Positions 7,786-16,270 are shown, counted from the first letter of the stretch. The stretch is DNA of 64,000 nucleotides from Mycobacterium sp. ENV421 (GCF_002887815.1 NZ_PDHO01000004.1:124001-188000), one strand, 5' to 3'. Program-made: numbers and translations. The notes: generated by a model from the letters alone, not told the origin.

Positions 7786-9000
7786 CTATCCCCCGTGGAC
7801 GCGCTCCCAGATGCGCTGCCGCAACGTCTGCTTCGGCTGGTTCACCGGTGGCACGGTGGCCACGACCGGCGGCGCCGCGGCGGGTTCGACCGGTGGGAGT
7901 GCCTCCGGGTTGGCGTCCACCCCGGCGGGCGGCGCCTCGGGCGGCGGTGCAGGCACATTCATCGTCATCGCGACCACCGGGGCGCTGTCGAAGACAGGCT
8001 CGCTGGTGGGTTGCGGCGCCTGAGCCGGGCGTGACCCGTCGTCGGCGCTCGTGAGCGACTCAGGCGCAGACTCGGGCGCCTCAGGCGCGGACTCCGGGGC
8101 CTCCGGCGCGGTGACCGGGCGGAGCGCGGGCGTCTCGGCGGTGTTGACCACGTCGCGGTGCACGGGGCGCGCCTCGTAGTCAGGCAGCAGTTCGAGGCCG
8201 ACGGCCACCGACGCGGACACCACGAACGCCACCACACCGCCGGCCAGCAGAGCCGTCGCACCGCGCAGCGCCACCGATTCGCGGCGGCGGGCCGGCGGCG
8301 GCACCGGGATGTCGAACAGGTTGTCGTCGAGCACGCCGATGCCGTTCACGGAGGCCAGGGCCGCACCGCGAGCCAGCGCCAGTTCGGCCTCGGCGGGGGC
8401 GAAGACCGGGATGCCGAGCATCTGCTCGAGACTGCGGGCGATCGGCTCCAAACCGTCGCCCGAGCCCAACAGGACCAGGCCGTCGGGCTCCCATTCGCTG
8501 GCGCCCAGCAGCTGGGACAACCAGTCGATCAGGTCCTCGTCGGTTTCCAGGGCGTAGCTGACCGCGGTCTGCACGGTGCCCTCGTCCGCATCGACGATCA
8601 ACGCGACGATGGCTTCGGGCTCCACGACGCAGACCGCGGTGACGTCGGAACCGATGACGTGGCCGATTCCCCGTGCGAACGCCTCGGTGGCCTCGGGCAG
8701 GCGGATCGGGATCACGTTCGCGAAGCCGCAGTCGGCCAGCGAGTCGAGCAACAGCGAGGCCTCGACGGAGGCGTCGTCGCTCCACGTCACCCCGATGGAC
8801 TGCAGGCGTTGATCGCCCACAATGGCCTGTGTGCGCGACAGTGCCTCGGCAACGAACTCCGAGGTGGTCACGGGGCTGAACCCGCCGCGGCGCACCTCGA
8901 AGGCATCATGGCCCTTCGTGGCGCCTTCGGCTCCGTCGCCTTCGACCAGGACGAGGCCGACGGTGGTCGGGGTCATCGACAGTCCCAGGACGGTCTCCAA
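7786..9000 (-). CDS. DUF7159-type mycobacterial membrane protein, proline-rich C-terminus
   Basis: A 404-residue protein. The N-terminal domain begins ETVLGLSMTPTTVGLVLVEG, which I recognise from a mycobacterial family of actin-like-fold proteins annotated DUF7159 that usually start MDIVLGVSMTPT. A single transmembrane helix (about residues 254-274, GATALLAGGVVAFVVSASVA) is followed by about 125 extracellular residues rich in Pro, Ala and Glu, including a PEAPESAPEAPESAPES repeat. The TTG start was chosen by alignment to that family; GGAGAGGAG lies ten bases upstream, and a second TTG two codons earlier is possible. Function is unknown; the layout suggests a cytoplasmic domain linked to the wall. 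Confidence 0.8.
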   Translation of the reverse strand: METVLGLSMTPTTVGLVLVEGDGAEGATKGHDAFEVRRGGFSPVTTSEFVAEALSRTQAIVGDQRLQSIGVTWSDDASVEASLLLDSLADCGFANVIPIRLPEATEAFARGIGHVIGSDVTAVCVVEPEAIVALIVDADEGTVQTAVSYALETDEDLIDWLSQLLGASEWEPDGLVLLGSGDGLEPIARSLEQMLGIPVFAPAEAELALARGAALASVNGIGVLDDNLFDIPVPPPARRRESVALRGATALLAGGVVAFVVSASVAVGLELLPDYEARPVHRDVVNTAETPALRPVTAPEAPESAPEAPESAPESLTSADDGSRPAQAPQPTSEPVFDSAPVVAMTMNVPAPPPEAPPAGVDANPEALPPVEPAAAPPVVATVPPVNQPKQTLRQRIWERVHGG

Positions 9001-9246
9001 CTTCAAGCACTCCTCTCCGGTGCAGACTTCGCCGGCCTCACAGAGCACGCGCAGAGGCACCGATTGCCTGATGGGCGCACTTCGAAGGAAGCGCCGGAAG
9101 CGAACCGGGACAGCGTGGTCGTCTTCGATCTCCGTGGAGCCTACCCGCGCCCGGCGTATACCGGCGAATGAGTGCTGTTTGGTCCCGCTACGGCGACGAT
9201 GCGATAACGGTGGGCTCGACGATGTCGACGAGGAGTGCGGAGCCGG

Positions 9247-9591
9247 TCAGGACTGGTGTACCGGCAGCGCGGCGACCAGCGGGGTGTCCACCCCGACCGG
9301 GCCGAGTTCGCAGGCCCCGCCCGGATTGCCGATCGGGGCGTCGCGGCCCGGCAGGACCTCGGTGAAGAAGGCCGCGTTGTCGGCGAGGAACTTCTTCTCC
9401 TCGTCGGGCAGGTCCGATTCGAAGTAGATCGCGTCGACCTCGCACAGGATCCGGCATGCGCCGCATTCCACGCATTCGACGGGATTGATGTACATGGTCC
9501 GGTCACCCTCGTAAATGCAGTCGACCGGGCATTCCTGCATGCAGGCCTTGTGCTTGACGTCGACACACGCACTGCTGATCACGTAGGTCAT
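9247..9591 (-). CDS. fdxA: 7Fe ferredoxin FdxA, DosR-regulon type
   Basis: A 114-residue ferredoxin carrying the 3Fe-4S plus 4Fe-4S arrangement. Cysteines sit at 9, 17, 21 and 25 in ACVDVKHKACMQECPVDCIY and at 40, 43, 46 and 50 in CVECGACRILC. The segment DNAAFFTEVLPGRDAPIGNPGG and the ending VGVDTPLVAALPV match M. tuberculosis FdxA (Rv2007c) as I recall it, rather than FdxC. The usual proline after the last cysteine is glutamate here (CEVDAIY), as in FdxA, where it is also not proline. A DosR box 57 bases upstream indicates hypoxia and nitric oxide induction. Confidence 0.93.
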   Translation of the reverse strand: MTYVISSACVDVKHKACMQECPVDCIYEGDRTMYINPVECVECGACRILCEVDAIYFESDLPDEEKKFLADNAAFFTEVLPGRDAPIGNPGGACELGPVGVDTPLVAALPVHQS

Positions 9592-9648
9592 GCACAGATT
9601 CTATGTGTGACCCGCCGTACCAGGTACGGGTTGAAGGCCTCGGATTCA

Positions 9649-9662
9649 GGGACCAAAGTCCC
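9649..9662 (-). promoter_or_regulatory. DosR (DevR) box upstream of fdxA
   Basis: GGGACCAAAGTCCC matches the DosR core GGGACTWWAGTCCC at all but one central base and is a GGGAC/GTCCC inverted repeat. It lies 57 bases before the fdxA start, a typical position for DosR activation. M. tuberculosis fdxA is a known DosR regulon gene. Confidence 0.85.
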
Positions 9663-9709
9663 TAGTCCGACTGCGTGGGCGGCGCGGGAATGCCTGAAAT
9701 CCGCCCAGT

Positions 9710-10279
9710 TCAGGGGCGTACCGCGGCGGTGACGTCCGCCCATCCGGTGGCATCCCGGCGGTGATCGGTGGTGTTCCGGCATTCCCCGTAGATCTGCATC
9801 GTGGCGCGGTTGCTGCGGTCGTCGGTGCGGAAGTAGATGACGGTGACCCCGTCCCGGGTGAACGTCCGCCCGCCGGGGTGGCGATTCGGCGGCATCGCCT
9901 CGGCCCAGCCTGCGGTCCGCATGGCCGTCGCGATCGCATCGAAGTACTTCGGCGTCTCCACGACCCCCGGCACATTGAAGTTGAGGTAGATCGCACCCTG
10001 GTACGGCGGCTCGTCGGCGTTCGTGCACGACATGAGCAGATAGCTGGCGCTGACGTTCGTGAGCTTGCCGGTGCCGGCGATCTCGCGCGCAGGCTCGAGC
10101 ACCTGCGCCCTGGCCTGAGCGTCGGTCAGCGGCTGGGCCACCGGATCGACCGCCGCGCCACGCAGATCTCGAAAGTGGTGCAGCGCAACGAAACTCAAAC
10201 CCAGTATCAGACTGACTGACAGCGCCGCGGCGATGAGTAGCACTGCGGGCCGAGAGCGAAGGGCGGTCGCGGCAGGCAT
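9710..10279 (-). CDS. Conserved mycobacterial membrane-anchored protein, unknown function
   Basis: A 189-residue protein with one N-terminal transmembrane helix (about residues 12-33, AVLLIAAALSVSLILGLSFVAL) and an external domain of about 150 residues. Two cysteines (in LLMSCTNADEPPYQG and IYGECRNTTD) could form a disulfide outside the membrane. The external domain has the mixed alpha/beta look of mycobacterial secreted proteins of unknown role, with the segment TPKYFDAIATAMRTAGW recurring in such proteins. I do not recognise a functional family. A weak DosR-like element lies 26 bases upstream of the start, so hypoxic expression is possible. Confidence 0.75.
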   Translation of the reverse strand: MPAATALRSRPAVLLIAAALSVSLILGLSFVALHHFRDLRGAAVDPVAQPLTDAQARAQVLEPAREIAGTGKLTNVSASYLLMSCTNADEPPYQGAIYLNFNVPGVVETPKYFDAIATAMRTAGWAEAMPPNRHPGGRTFTRDGVTVIYFRTDDRSNRATMQIYGECRNTTDHRRDATGWADVTAAVRP

Positions 10280-10305
10280 GTCATCACGATAGTGACACTG
10301 AGCAA

Positions 10306-10319
10306 AGGACCTATGGCCC
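10306..10319. promoter_or_regulatory. Weak DosR-like element
   Basis: AGGACCTATGGCCC resembles the DosR core GGGACTWWAGTCCC at about ten of fourteen positions, and the GGCCC half occurs in weaker natural DosR sites. It lies 26 bases upstream of the membrane-anchored protein gene and 0.65 kb from the strong fdxA box. Support is modest. Confidence 0.3.
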
Positions 10320-10465
10320 TATGAGGTGTGGGCCTTCGGCCCGCGACGGTGGACCGATCGGACCCGTAGCGTCACAGCCGACATCGTGATGCTGGCGCAC
10401 GCCGGGGGATGCGTCGCGGTGATGCCCGATCACCCTGGGGGTGAAGCCGGGGGCTGGCGGCAGCG

Positions 10466-11347
10466 TCAGCCCTTGGCCAGGGTGAACTGGCAGATGTCGG
10501 TGTAACCCTCGCGGAACAGCTCAGCGCAGCCGGTCAGGTACTTCATGTACCGGTCGTACACCTCGCGGGACTGCAGGGCTACCGCTTCTTCCTCGTTCTT
10601 TTCCAGTGCCGCGGCCCAGATCTCCAGAGTCCGGGCGTAGTGCAACCGCAGTGGATGGACGCGGTTGACGATGAAACCGGCGCGGATCGCGTGCTCCTGA
10701 ACATCGGTCACCTTGGGCAGGCGGCCACCGGGGAAGATCTCGTCCATGATGAATTTGAAGAACTTCAGGTACCGCATGGTGATCGGCATACCGCGCGCCG
10801 CGAAATCTTCATCGCTCGGCAAGACGATGGAGTGCAGCAGCATCACGCCGTCAGTGGGCAGCGCGTCATACGCCATTTTGAAGAAGGCGTCGTAGCGGTC
10901 ATAGCCGAAGTGTTCGAAGGCGCCGATGGACACGATGCGGTCGACCGGTTCGTCGAATTGCTCCCAGCCCTCCAGCAGAACTCGCTTGGACCGGGGGCTG
11001 GTGGACTCGTCGAAGAGCTGCTGGACATGGAGCGCCTGATTCTTGCTCAGGGTCAGTCCTACGACGTTGACGTCGTAGGACTCCAAAGCCCGCATCATCG
11101 TCGCGCCCCAGCCGCAGCCGATGTCGAGCACCGTCATGCCGGGCTGCAGCCCGAGCTTGCCCAGCGACAAATCGATCTTCGCGGTCTGCGCCTCTTCCAG
11201 GGACATGTCGTCGCGTTCGAAGTACGCACAGCTGTAGGTCTGCGTGCGGTCCAGGAACAGCCGATAGAAATCGTCGGACAGGTCGTAGTGGTGCTGCACG
11301 TCGTCGAAGTGCGGCTCCATGTGCGGCGTTTTCCCGGGTGTATTCAC
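10466..11347 (-). CDS. Mycolic acid cyclopropane synthase family methyltransferase
   Basis: A SAM-dependent methyltransferase of about 293 residues in the CmaA/MmaA/PcaA group, which cyclopropanate or methylate double bonds of meromycolate chains. The family hallmarks are present: HYDLSDDFYRLFLD, TYSCAYFERDDMSLEEAQ, the SAM-binding VLDIGCGWGATMMRA, VGLTLSKNQALHVQ, and the product-site region IVSIGAFEHFGYDRYD. The C-terminal VYDRYMKYLTGCAELFREGYTDICQFTL is almost identical to PcaA and CmaA2 as recalled. The GTG start has AGGAC about ten bases upstream; an ATG nine codons later is possible. Which double bond it modifies cannot be decided from sequence alone. Confidence 0.92.
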   Translation of the reverse strand: MNTPGKTPHMEPHFDDVQHHYDLSDDFYRLFLDRTQTYSCAYFERDDMSLEEAQTAKIDLSLGKLGLQPGMTVLDIGCGWGATMMRALESYDVNVVGLTLSKNQALHVQQLFDESTSPRSKRVLLEGWEQFDEPVDRIVSIGAFEHFGYDRYDAFFKMAYDALPTDGVMLLHSIVLPSDEDFAARGMPITMRYLKFFKFIMDEIFPGGRLPKVTDVQEHAIRAGFIVNRVHPLRLHYARTLEIWAAALEKNEEEAVALQSREVYDRYMKYLTGCAELFREGYTDICQFTLAKG

Positions 11348-11493
11348 AGCTTGATGTCCTGTCCTTGCGTCTGCACTCCGGTCCACCCCCGCGAGACCAG
11401 TCGCACTCCCCTCGTGACGTGTCCCGGGTAGCCTACGCGACCGCGCCGGTGCTCCCCACTTGAGCAAACTGGCAGGGAGCTGGGTGTCCGCTG

Positions 11494-11733
11494 TTACGAG
11501 GATCCGTCCGTATCCTCGTTTTTGCCGTATAGGGGCTGTCCTTCCTCGTCAAGCCAGTCGTTGACCGCGGTGCCGGTCACGGTATTGTCCGATCCTGGCA
11601 ACACTGCGGTGGGACGATCCTCGTAAGCCGTCATCATTTCTTTAGCTTTTGCCTTCGCGTTTTCGTCCGGCACCGGCTTGTCACCGTGCGGCTGCCGTTC
11701 GTCGGTTCTTTCGGAGCGTTCTGGAGTGCTCAC
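11494..11733 (-). CDS. Small hydrophilic protein, unknown function
   Basis: A 79-residue, highly charged protein without membrane segments or cysteines. It contains a lysine/alanine-rich patch (DENAKAKAKEMMTAYEDRP) and an acidic C-terminus (DEEGQPLYGKNEDTDGSS). The GTG start has GAAGGAA eight bases upstream, which is why it was preferred over an upstream in-frame ATG that would make a 133-residue product. It is divergent from the PepA-like protease gene. I recognise no domain; composition suggests a partly disordered cytoplasmic protein. Confidence 0.65.
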   Translation of the reverse strand: MSTPERSERTDERQPHGDKPVPDENAKAKAKEMMTAYEDRPTAVLPGSDNTVTGTAVNDWLDEEGQPLYGKNEDTDGSS

Positions 11734-11893
11734 GATCGGATTCCTTCGCGTTCGATGCCGGGGGACGTGATGCTGGAACCCGACTGCCCACAAATGTGAT
11801 CCACCAAACGGCGACACGGCGCTCAGCAACGGCGCGAACGGCCAAAAGGCCACCCGGATGTCATATACGTAGCTTTTCGGGCAAAGTTGACTC

Positions 11894-12964
11894 ATGGACG
11901 CAAAGCCATTTCGTCACGGGCGCCGGCTGTCGACAGTGCTGGCCGCCCTTCTGCTGGTGCCCGGCCTGCTCACCGCGCCGGCCCACGCCGCCCCGACACA
12001 CCTCGGGCCGGCTCCCCTTGCGCCGCTGGATCAGTCCACCGTGCTGGGCCAGGTCACTCCCGGTCTGGTCGACATCAACACGACCCTGAACTACCAGAGC
12101 GCGGTCGGTGCCGGCACCGGCATCGTCCTCGACCCCAGCGGCGAGGTGCTGACCAACAACCACGTCATCGAGGGTGCCACCGGCATCACCGCGACCAGCC
12201 TGGCCAACGGTCGCACCTATCCCGTCGATGTCATCGGCTACGACCGCGCCAACGACATCGCGCTGGTGCGGCTGCGCGGTGCCGGTGATCTGCCGATCGC
12301 CTCGGTGGGCACCTCGTCGGGGCTGGCGGTGGGTGACCCCATCGCCGCGATCGGCAATGCCGGCGGCGCCGGCGGCGCGCCGAGCTTCTCCCCGGGCAAC
12401 ATCACCCAGCTCGGTGCGTCGGTTCGCGCCTCCGATGAATCCGGCGGTGGCTCACGTGAACTCACCGATCTGATCCGGGTGGCCGCCGATGTCCGGCCCG
12501 GCGATTCAGGTGGCCCGCTGGTCAACGCCGCCGGCCAGGTAGTCGGCGTGACCGTCGCGGCCACCCTGACCTATCGGATGGGCAACGTCCGTGGCGGCGA
12601 GGGCTTCGCCATCCCGATCGACCGCGCGCTCGGCGTCGCCGGGGCGATCCGCTCCGGCGGCGGTCCCGGTATCCATATCGGGGACACCGCGTTCATCGGC
12701 GTCGGAATAGCCGATCCCGGCCCCGGCGCTCCGCCCGGAGCCGTTGTGCGCCAGGTACTTCCGGACACCGCGGCTCGCGGAGCCGGGCTTGCGCCGGGTG
12801 ACATCATCACCGCCGCGGACGGAATCGCGATCAACACGGCCACCGACCTCTCGAACTTCATGGACACCCGTCGCCCTGGTGACACCATCACGTTGAGCTG
12901 GATCGACCGGGAGGGCGCTCCGCGCAGCGCGCCCATCATTCTCGGCTCCGGGCCGGTCGGCTGA
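11894..12964 (+). CDS. Secreted trypsin-like serine protease with PDZ domain, PepA-like
   Basis: A 356-residue exported protease related to PepA (Rv0125, the Mtb32A antigen) and to HtrA proteins. A signal peptide ends near AHA at 31-33. The catalytic triad is visible as His90 in LTNNHVIEGA, Asp121 in YDRANDIALVRL, and Ser205 in RPGDSGGPLV. The VNINT-like VDINTTLNYQSAVGAGTGIVLDP is characteristic of the PepA group. A PDZ domain covers about residues 262-350 (IGVGIADPG, then VLPDTAARGAGLAPGDIITAADG). It is probably secreted or wall-associated with a housekeeping or antigenic role. It ends two bases before the convergent methyltransferase stop. Confidence 0.9.
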   Translation: MDAKPFRHGRRLSTVLAALLLVPGLLTAPAHAAPTHLGPAPLAPLDQSTVLGQVTPGLVDINTTLNYQSAVGAGTGIVLDPSGEVLTNNHVIEGATGITATSLANGRTYPVDVIGYDRANDIALVRLRGAGDLPIASVGTSSGLAVGDPIAAIGNAGGAGGAPSFSPGNITQLGASVRASDESGGGSRELTDLIRVAADVRPGDSGGPLVNAAGQVVGVTVAATLTYRMGNVRGGEGFAIPIDRALGVAGAIRSGGGPGIHIGDTAFIGVGIADPGPGAPPGAVVRQVLPDTAARGAGLAPGDIITAADGIAINTATDLSNFMDTRRPGDTITLSWIDREGAPRSAPIILGSGPVG

Positions 12965-12966
12965 TC

Positions 12967-13764
12967 TCAGCGGGACAGCTCGGCCCGCACCTGCATGAAC
13001 CGCAACAGGCCCGCCCGGCCTGTCACCGGTTCGTACGCGGCGACGAGGTCGTCGACGAACGCGGCGCGGTCGGATTCGGGTAACCGGTCGGTCCACGCTG
13101 TCGAGCCCACGGTGCACCAGGCCGTGAACTGCTCGACGGTGCCGAAGTCCCATTCGCGGTCGAGCACCGTCATCGAGGCCACCCGCAACCCGGAGCCCTC
13201 GGCCAGCTCGCGCAGCTCCACCGGATCGGGATGGATGAACGGCGCATTGAATCCGGCGAAACTGGAGCTCCATCGCGGGTCGGCGGCCACCTGCATGGCG
13301 GTGGACTCGATGCTGGGTCGTGTTCCCGCACAGACTATTTGGATGAGAGCCCGACCCTGTGGCCGGAGCACCGCGGCAACGCCGGTGAGCGCTTCGCCGA
13401 GCTGCGGCACCCAGTGCAGCGCGTTGAACGAGACGACCAGGTCGAAGCTGCGAACGAACGGCAAACGCCGCGCGTCCGCGCAGACGAACACCGGACCGGC
13501 CGGTAACGCCGGGCCGCGGTGCGCGGCGGTGGCCACCATCCGCGGCGAGGCGTCGACGCCGACGATGTAGCCGTGAGGCAGGCGGCCGGCGATCTCGGCC
13601 GTGAGGAAGCCGTCGCCGCAACCGATGTCGAGTATCCACTCGCTGCCGTCGACGACGAGGTCGGCCAGGCTCTCAGCGGCCACCGAGCGCTGCATGCCGC
13701 TGACCCGGCTGTAGTCCTGGCCGCTCCAGTCCGCCACCGGGACAGTTAACGTCAATGCCGGCAT
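12967..13764 (-). CDS. Class I SAM-dependent methyltransferase
   Basis: A 265-residue methyltransferase related to trans-aconitate methyltransferases. The SAM-binding motif I is ILDIGCGDGFLTAEI, with acidic motif II in VGVDASPRMVATA and a VVSFNALHWVPQ post-motif typical of the group. The ATG at 13764 was chosen because the protein then begins MPALTLTVPVADWSGQDYSR, the usual beginning of these enzymes; a longer reading frame upstream overlaps the divergent chorismate mutase. The starts of the two divergent genes are only 29 bases apart, so their promoters must overlap the coding sequences. The methyl acceptor is unknown. Confidence 0.85.
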   Translation of the reverse strand: MPALTLTVPVADWSGQDYSRVSGMQRSVAAESLADLVVDGSEWILDIGCGDGFLTAEIAGRLPHGYIVGVDASPRMVATAAHRGPALPAGPVFVCADARRLPFVRSFDLVVSFNALHWVPQLGEALTGVAAVLRPQGRALIQIVCAGTRPSIESTAMQVAADPRWSSSFAGFNAPFIHPDPVELRELAEGSGLRVASMTVLDREWDFGTVEQFTAWCTVGSTAWTDRLPESDRAAFVDDLVAAYEPVTGRAGLLRFMQVRAELSR

Positions 13765-13793
13765 CGGCGGCAACAGTCGTAAAGGATGGACCC

Positions 13794-14360
13794 ATGACCA
13801 CTGCCCTGGCGCGCGGCGCCGCAGCGATGATGACGATGATGGCGGTCGTGACGGCCGCACCGGCCTGGGCCGATTCGCCCGAGCCGCTGTACAACCTGGT
13901 CGATGCCGCGGCGCAGCGCTTGCAGACCGCGGATGCGGTGGCCGCCAACAAATGGCTGACCGGCGGCCCGATCACCGACCCCGCACGGGTCAAAGTGGTG
14001 CTGGCCGCAGTGTCCAAGGACGCCGAATCCCGCGGCGTGGCAATCGATTACGTAACCACGGTATTCACCAACCAGATCAACGCGACCGAGGCCGTCGAGT
14101 ACGCCCGGTTCGCCGGCTGGAAGTTCGACCCGGCCGGGGCGCCGACCACGGCGCCCGACCTGGCGTCCTCCCGTTCGGTCATCGACGGTCTGAACCGCCA
14201 GATGGTCGAGCAGATCGCCGCCCAGTGGCCGGTCCTGAGCTCGCCGGCCTGCCGAGCCGAACTGGACGCGGCCAAGAACGATGTGGCCGGGCAGCGCCAG
14301 TTCGACGATCTCTACCGCACCGCGCTGGACTCGGCGACCCGGTCGTACTGCGGGTCCTAG
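13794..14360 (+). CDS. Secreted chorismate mutase (Rv1885c type, AroQ gamma)
   Basis: Converts chorismate to prephenate; this exported gamma subclass lies outside the shikimate pathway compartment and its role is debated. The 188-residue protein has a signal peptide ending near AAPAWA (about 27-28). The mature part resembles M. tuberculosis Rv1885c as I recall: LYNLVDAAAQRLQTADAVAANKW, YVTTVFTNQINATEAVEYARFAGWKFDPAGAP in part, SRSVIDGLNRQM, and LDSATRSYC at the end with its disulfide partner in SSPACRAELDAAK. The ATG has GGATGGA nearby. Its last four bases overlap the convergent DUF4331 stop. Confidence 0.92.
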   Translation: MTTALARGAAAMMTMMAVVTAAPAWADSPEPLYNLVDAAAQRLQTADAVAANKWLTGGPITDPARVKVVLAAVSKDAESRGVAIDYVTTVFTNQINATEAVEYARFAGWKFDPAGAPTTAPDLASSRSVIDGLNRQMVEQIAAQWPVLSSPACRAELDAAKNDVAGQRQFDDLYRTALDSATRSYCGS

Positions 14361-15367
14361 CTCGCCGGGTGCGGGTTGCCCAGGTACGGAAAGACGTCGA
14401 GGGTATCGGTGTGCGGGGCGAGACCGCTTGGCGGGCAATCACCCTTGGTCAGGAACGCCAGCCGGTAGTCGATGACGTCGTCCGCGAAGGTCCGTCCGTT
14501 CGGGTACTTCGCGGGTTTCGCGGGGTCGAATGTCAGCATGTCCGGCAGCGTGCCCTCGGTGTCGATCGCCTCGATGGCCTCGTCGTCGGTGTAGCCGCCG
14601 GTGTGCCCCATCAGGTGGATGAACTGCCCGATCCAGCGTTCCCGGTCATGGATCGGCTCGCTGGCGTTGTACTCCTCTTTGGTGTCGTCGGTGTTGAAGA
14701 AGCTGCTCACCGACGGGTGCCCGGCGCGGTCGACGTGTAGCAGGTCGCCGTCCCGGTTCAGGCTGCAGCGCCCCCAGATCCGAAGGTCGGGGTCGGGACC
14801 CAGCTCGGCGGTCGGCAGTTCGATGGCGATCGAGAACACGTTGGCGCTGCTGTTGGAGTCCACCCCGGTCCACGGTGACTCGCCGCCGAGGTGCGGCGCG
14901 GTGAAGTTGCGGCCGCCGGTGGTGTCGAACAGGTTCTTGATGCCGTCGAAGTCGAAGAAGAACGCATCGCTGCGCGCACCGGCGGCGAACGTGTAGCCGT
15001 CGTACTCGACGACATTCGCGGTTTCACCGAACGACACCTCGACGTTCTCGAAGATCTTCTCCCCCACCGCATATGGCGATTCCGCCTCGTCACCGACCGC
15101 CTTGAAGACGTCGACGGTCTGCCGCCCGTCCTCCGGCGCGGAGAACACGAAACTGAACGCGATGTCGTTGCGCAGGTCGCCGTTGTTGTCGACGGCCAGC
15201 CGGTAGATGGCATCGGGATGCAGCGCGTCGGCGTTCGGGTTGGCGTTCATGATGAGCACCGTGCGGCTGGCATCAGCCGGCGACTGGAATGCGTAGAGAT
15301 CGCACAGATCCAGTCGCTGATCGCCCAGTGGCGGGCCGAGGCTCAAGCCGGTGAAGTGGTTCGACAT
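14357..15367 (-). CDS. DUF4331 domain protein
   Basis: A 336-residue protein of the DUF4331 family, whose members begin MSNHFTGLSLGPPLGDQRLDLCDLY and share the segment FQSPADASRTVLIMNANPN. No signal peptide is evident, so it appears cytoplasmic, although many family members are exported. The composition is acidic. The biochemical role is not known; family members occur near lipid and envelope genes in actinobacteria. The ATG gives the conserved MSNHF start; a TTG one codon upstream is also possible. It is convergent with the chorismate mutase and shares a strand and short gap with the following F420-type oxidoreductase. Confidence 0.85.
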   Translation of the reverse strand: MSNHFTGLSLGPPLGDQRLDLCDLYAFQSPADASRTVLIMNANPNADALHPDAIYRLAVDNNGDLRNDIAFSFVFSAPEDGRQTVDVFKAVGDEAESPYAVGEKIFENVEVSFGETANVVEYDGYTFAAGARSDAFFFDFDGIKNLFDTTGGRNFTAPHLGGESPWTGVDSNSSANVFSIAIELPTAELGPDPDLRIWGRCSLNRDGDLLHVDRAGHPSVSSFFNTDDTKEEYNASEPIHDRERWIGQFIHLMGHTGGYTDDEAIEAIDTEGTLPDMLTFDPAKPAKYPNGRTFADDVIDYRLAFLTKGDCPPSGLAPHTDTLDVFPYLGNPHPAS

Positions 15368-15385
15368 CAACGAGACTTTGCCGGA

Positions 15386-16270
15386 TCAGTTCTGCCGGGG
15401 CAACAGCTCGTGGATGAAACGTTCGATGAACTCGTCGGCCGGGGTGTTGCCCACCGGTCGGATGACGAACTTGCTCAGCCCAGCGGCGATCAGCCCGTCG
15501 AGCTGCCGGTGCAGTTGCGGCCAGTCCCCGGCGATCAATTCGGCCGGATCCACGTCGGAGCGCCGGGATCTGACGGCGGCGGCGATCTCGTCGGGCAGGT
15601 GCCCGTCGGCAACGGCCAGGCTCAGCCCATAGTGGTCCGGTTCGACCGTACGGCCCGCCTCCGCCGCGGCGCGCTCGATGCTCTCCCGGGCCACCCGCGC
15701 CTCATCGGCAGTGAGGAAGCTGCCCAGCCAGCCGTCGGCCAGCCGCCCGATCCGGCGGAATGCCGCCGGTGCCGAACCGCCGAGCCAGACCTCGACCGGA
15801 ACCGGCGGACGGATGCCCAGCGAAACGCCGGCGAGCTGAAAGTACCTGCCGTCAAAGGTGATGTCGTCACCGGTGAGCAACGCGCGCAGCACTTCCAGTG
15901 CCTCGTCGAACACCGCCGCGCGCTGCCCGTCGGGCACCGGAAACAGGTCCCACTCCGCCTTCGAGGCCGGGCGCAGACCGAACGCCGGCAGCACCCGCTT
16001 GGGGCCGAGGACGGCCAGCGACACCAGTTGTTTGGCGACCAGCACGGGGTTGCGCCCGGGCAGCACCGAGACCGAGGTGCCGACTTTGAGGCGGGTGGTG
16101 CGCCCCAGCGTGTACGCCATTCCGGCGAACGGGTCGACGGCCGGGGTGTACACCAGCTCGGAGAACCACAGCGAGTCGATGCCCGCCGCCTCGAGCCGGT
16201 CGACGACGCGGGGCAGATCCTCGACTCCGCTGCCGAAGCTGATCCCGAAGCGGATCTTCACGTCGCTCAT
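15386..16270 (-). CDS. LLM-class (F420-dependent type) oxidoreductase
   Basis: A 294-residue luciferase-like monooxygenase-family enzyme, a TIM barrel that in mycobacteria usually uses reduced F420. Family features include FGISFGSGVEDLPRVVDRLEAAGIDSLWFSE at the start, KVGTSVSVLPGRNPVLVAKQ, and the glycine-rich VEVWLGGSAPAAFRRIGRLADGWLGSF. The ATG at 16270 gives the common MSDVKIRFGISF start; a further upstream start lacks support. The substrate is not predictable. It lies 18 bases upstream of DUF4331 on the same strand, so the pair probably forms an operon. Confidence 0.85.
   Translation of the reverse strand: MSDVKIRFGISFGSGVEDLPRVVDRLEAAGIDSLWFSELVYTPAVDPFAGMAYTLGRTTRLKVGTSVSVLPGRNPVLVAKQLVSLAVLGPKRVLPAFGLRPASKAEWDLFPVPDGQRAAVFDEALEVLRALLTGDDITFDGRYFQLAGVSLGIRPPVPVEVWLGGSAPAAFRRIGRLADGWLGSFLTADEARVARESIERAAAEAGRTVEPDHYGLSLAVADGHLPDEIAAAVRSRRSDVDPAELIAGDWPQLHRQLDGLIAAGLSKFVIRPVGNTPADEFIERFIHELLPRQN

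Noticed and set aside
9001..9246. A short gene in the 246-base gap upstream of the DUF7159 gene
   Set aside because: The longer frames across it are extensions or antisense readings with no start signal or recognisable product; I see only a possible promoter region.
10326..10460. GGGCC-TTC-GGCCC hairpin and CACCC/GGGTG pairs as terminators
   Set aside because: The stems are five base pairs or less with tiny loops and no U-tract, so chance pairing in GC-rich DNA is as likely.
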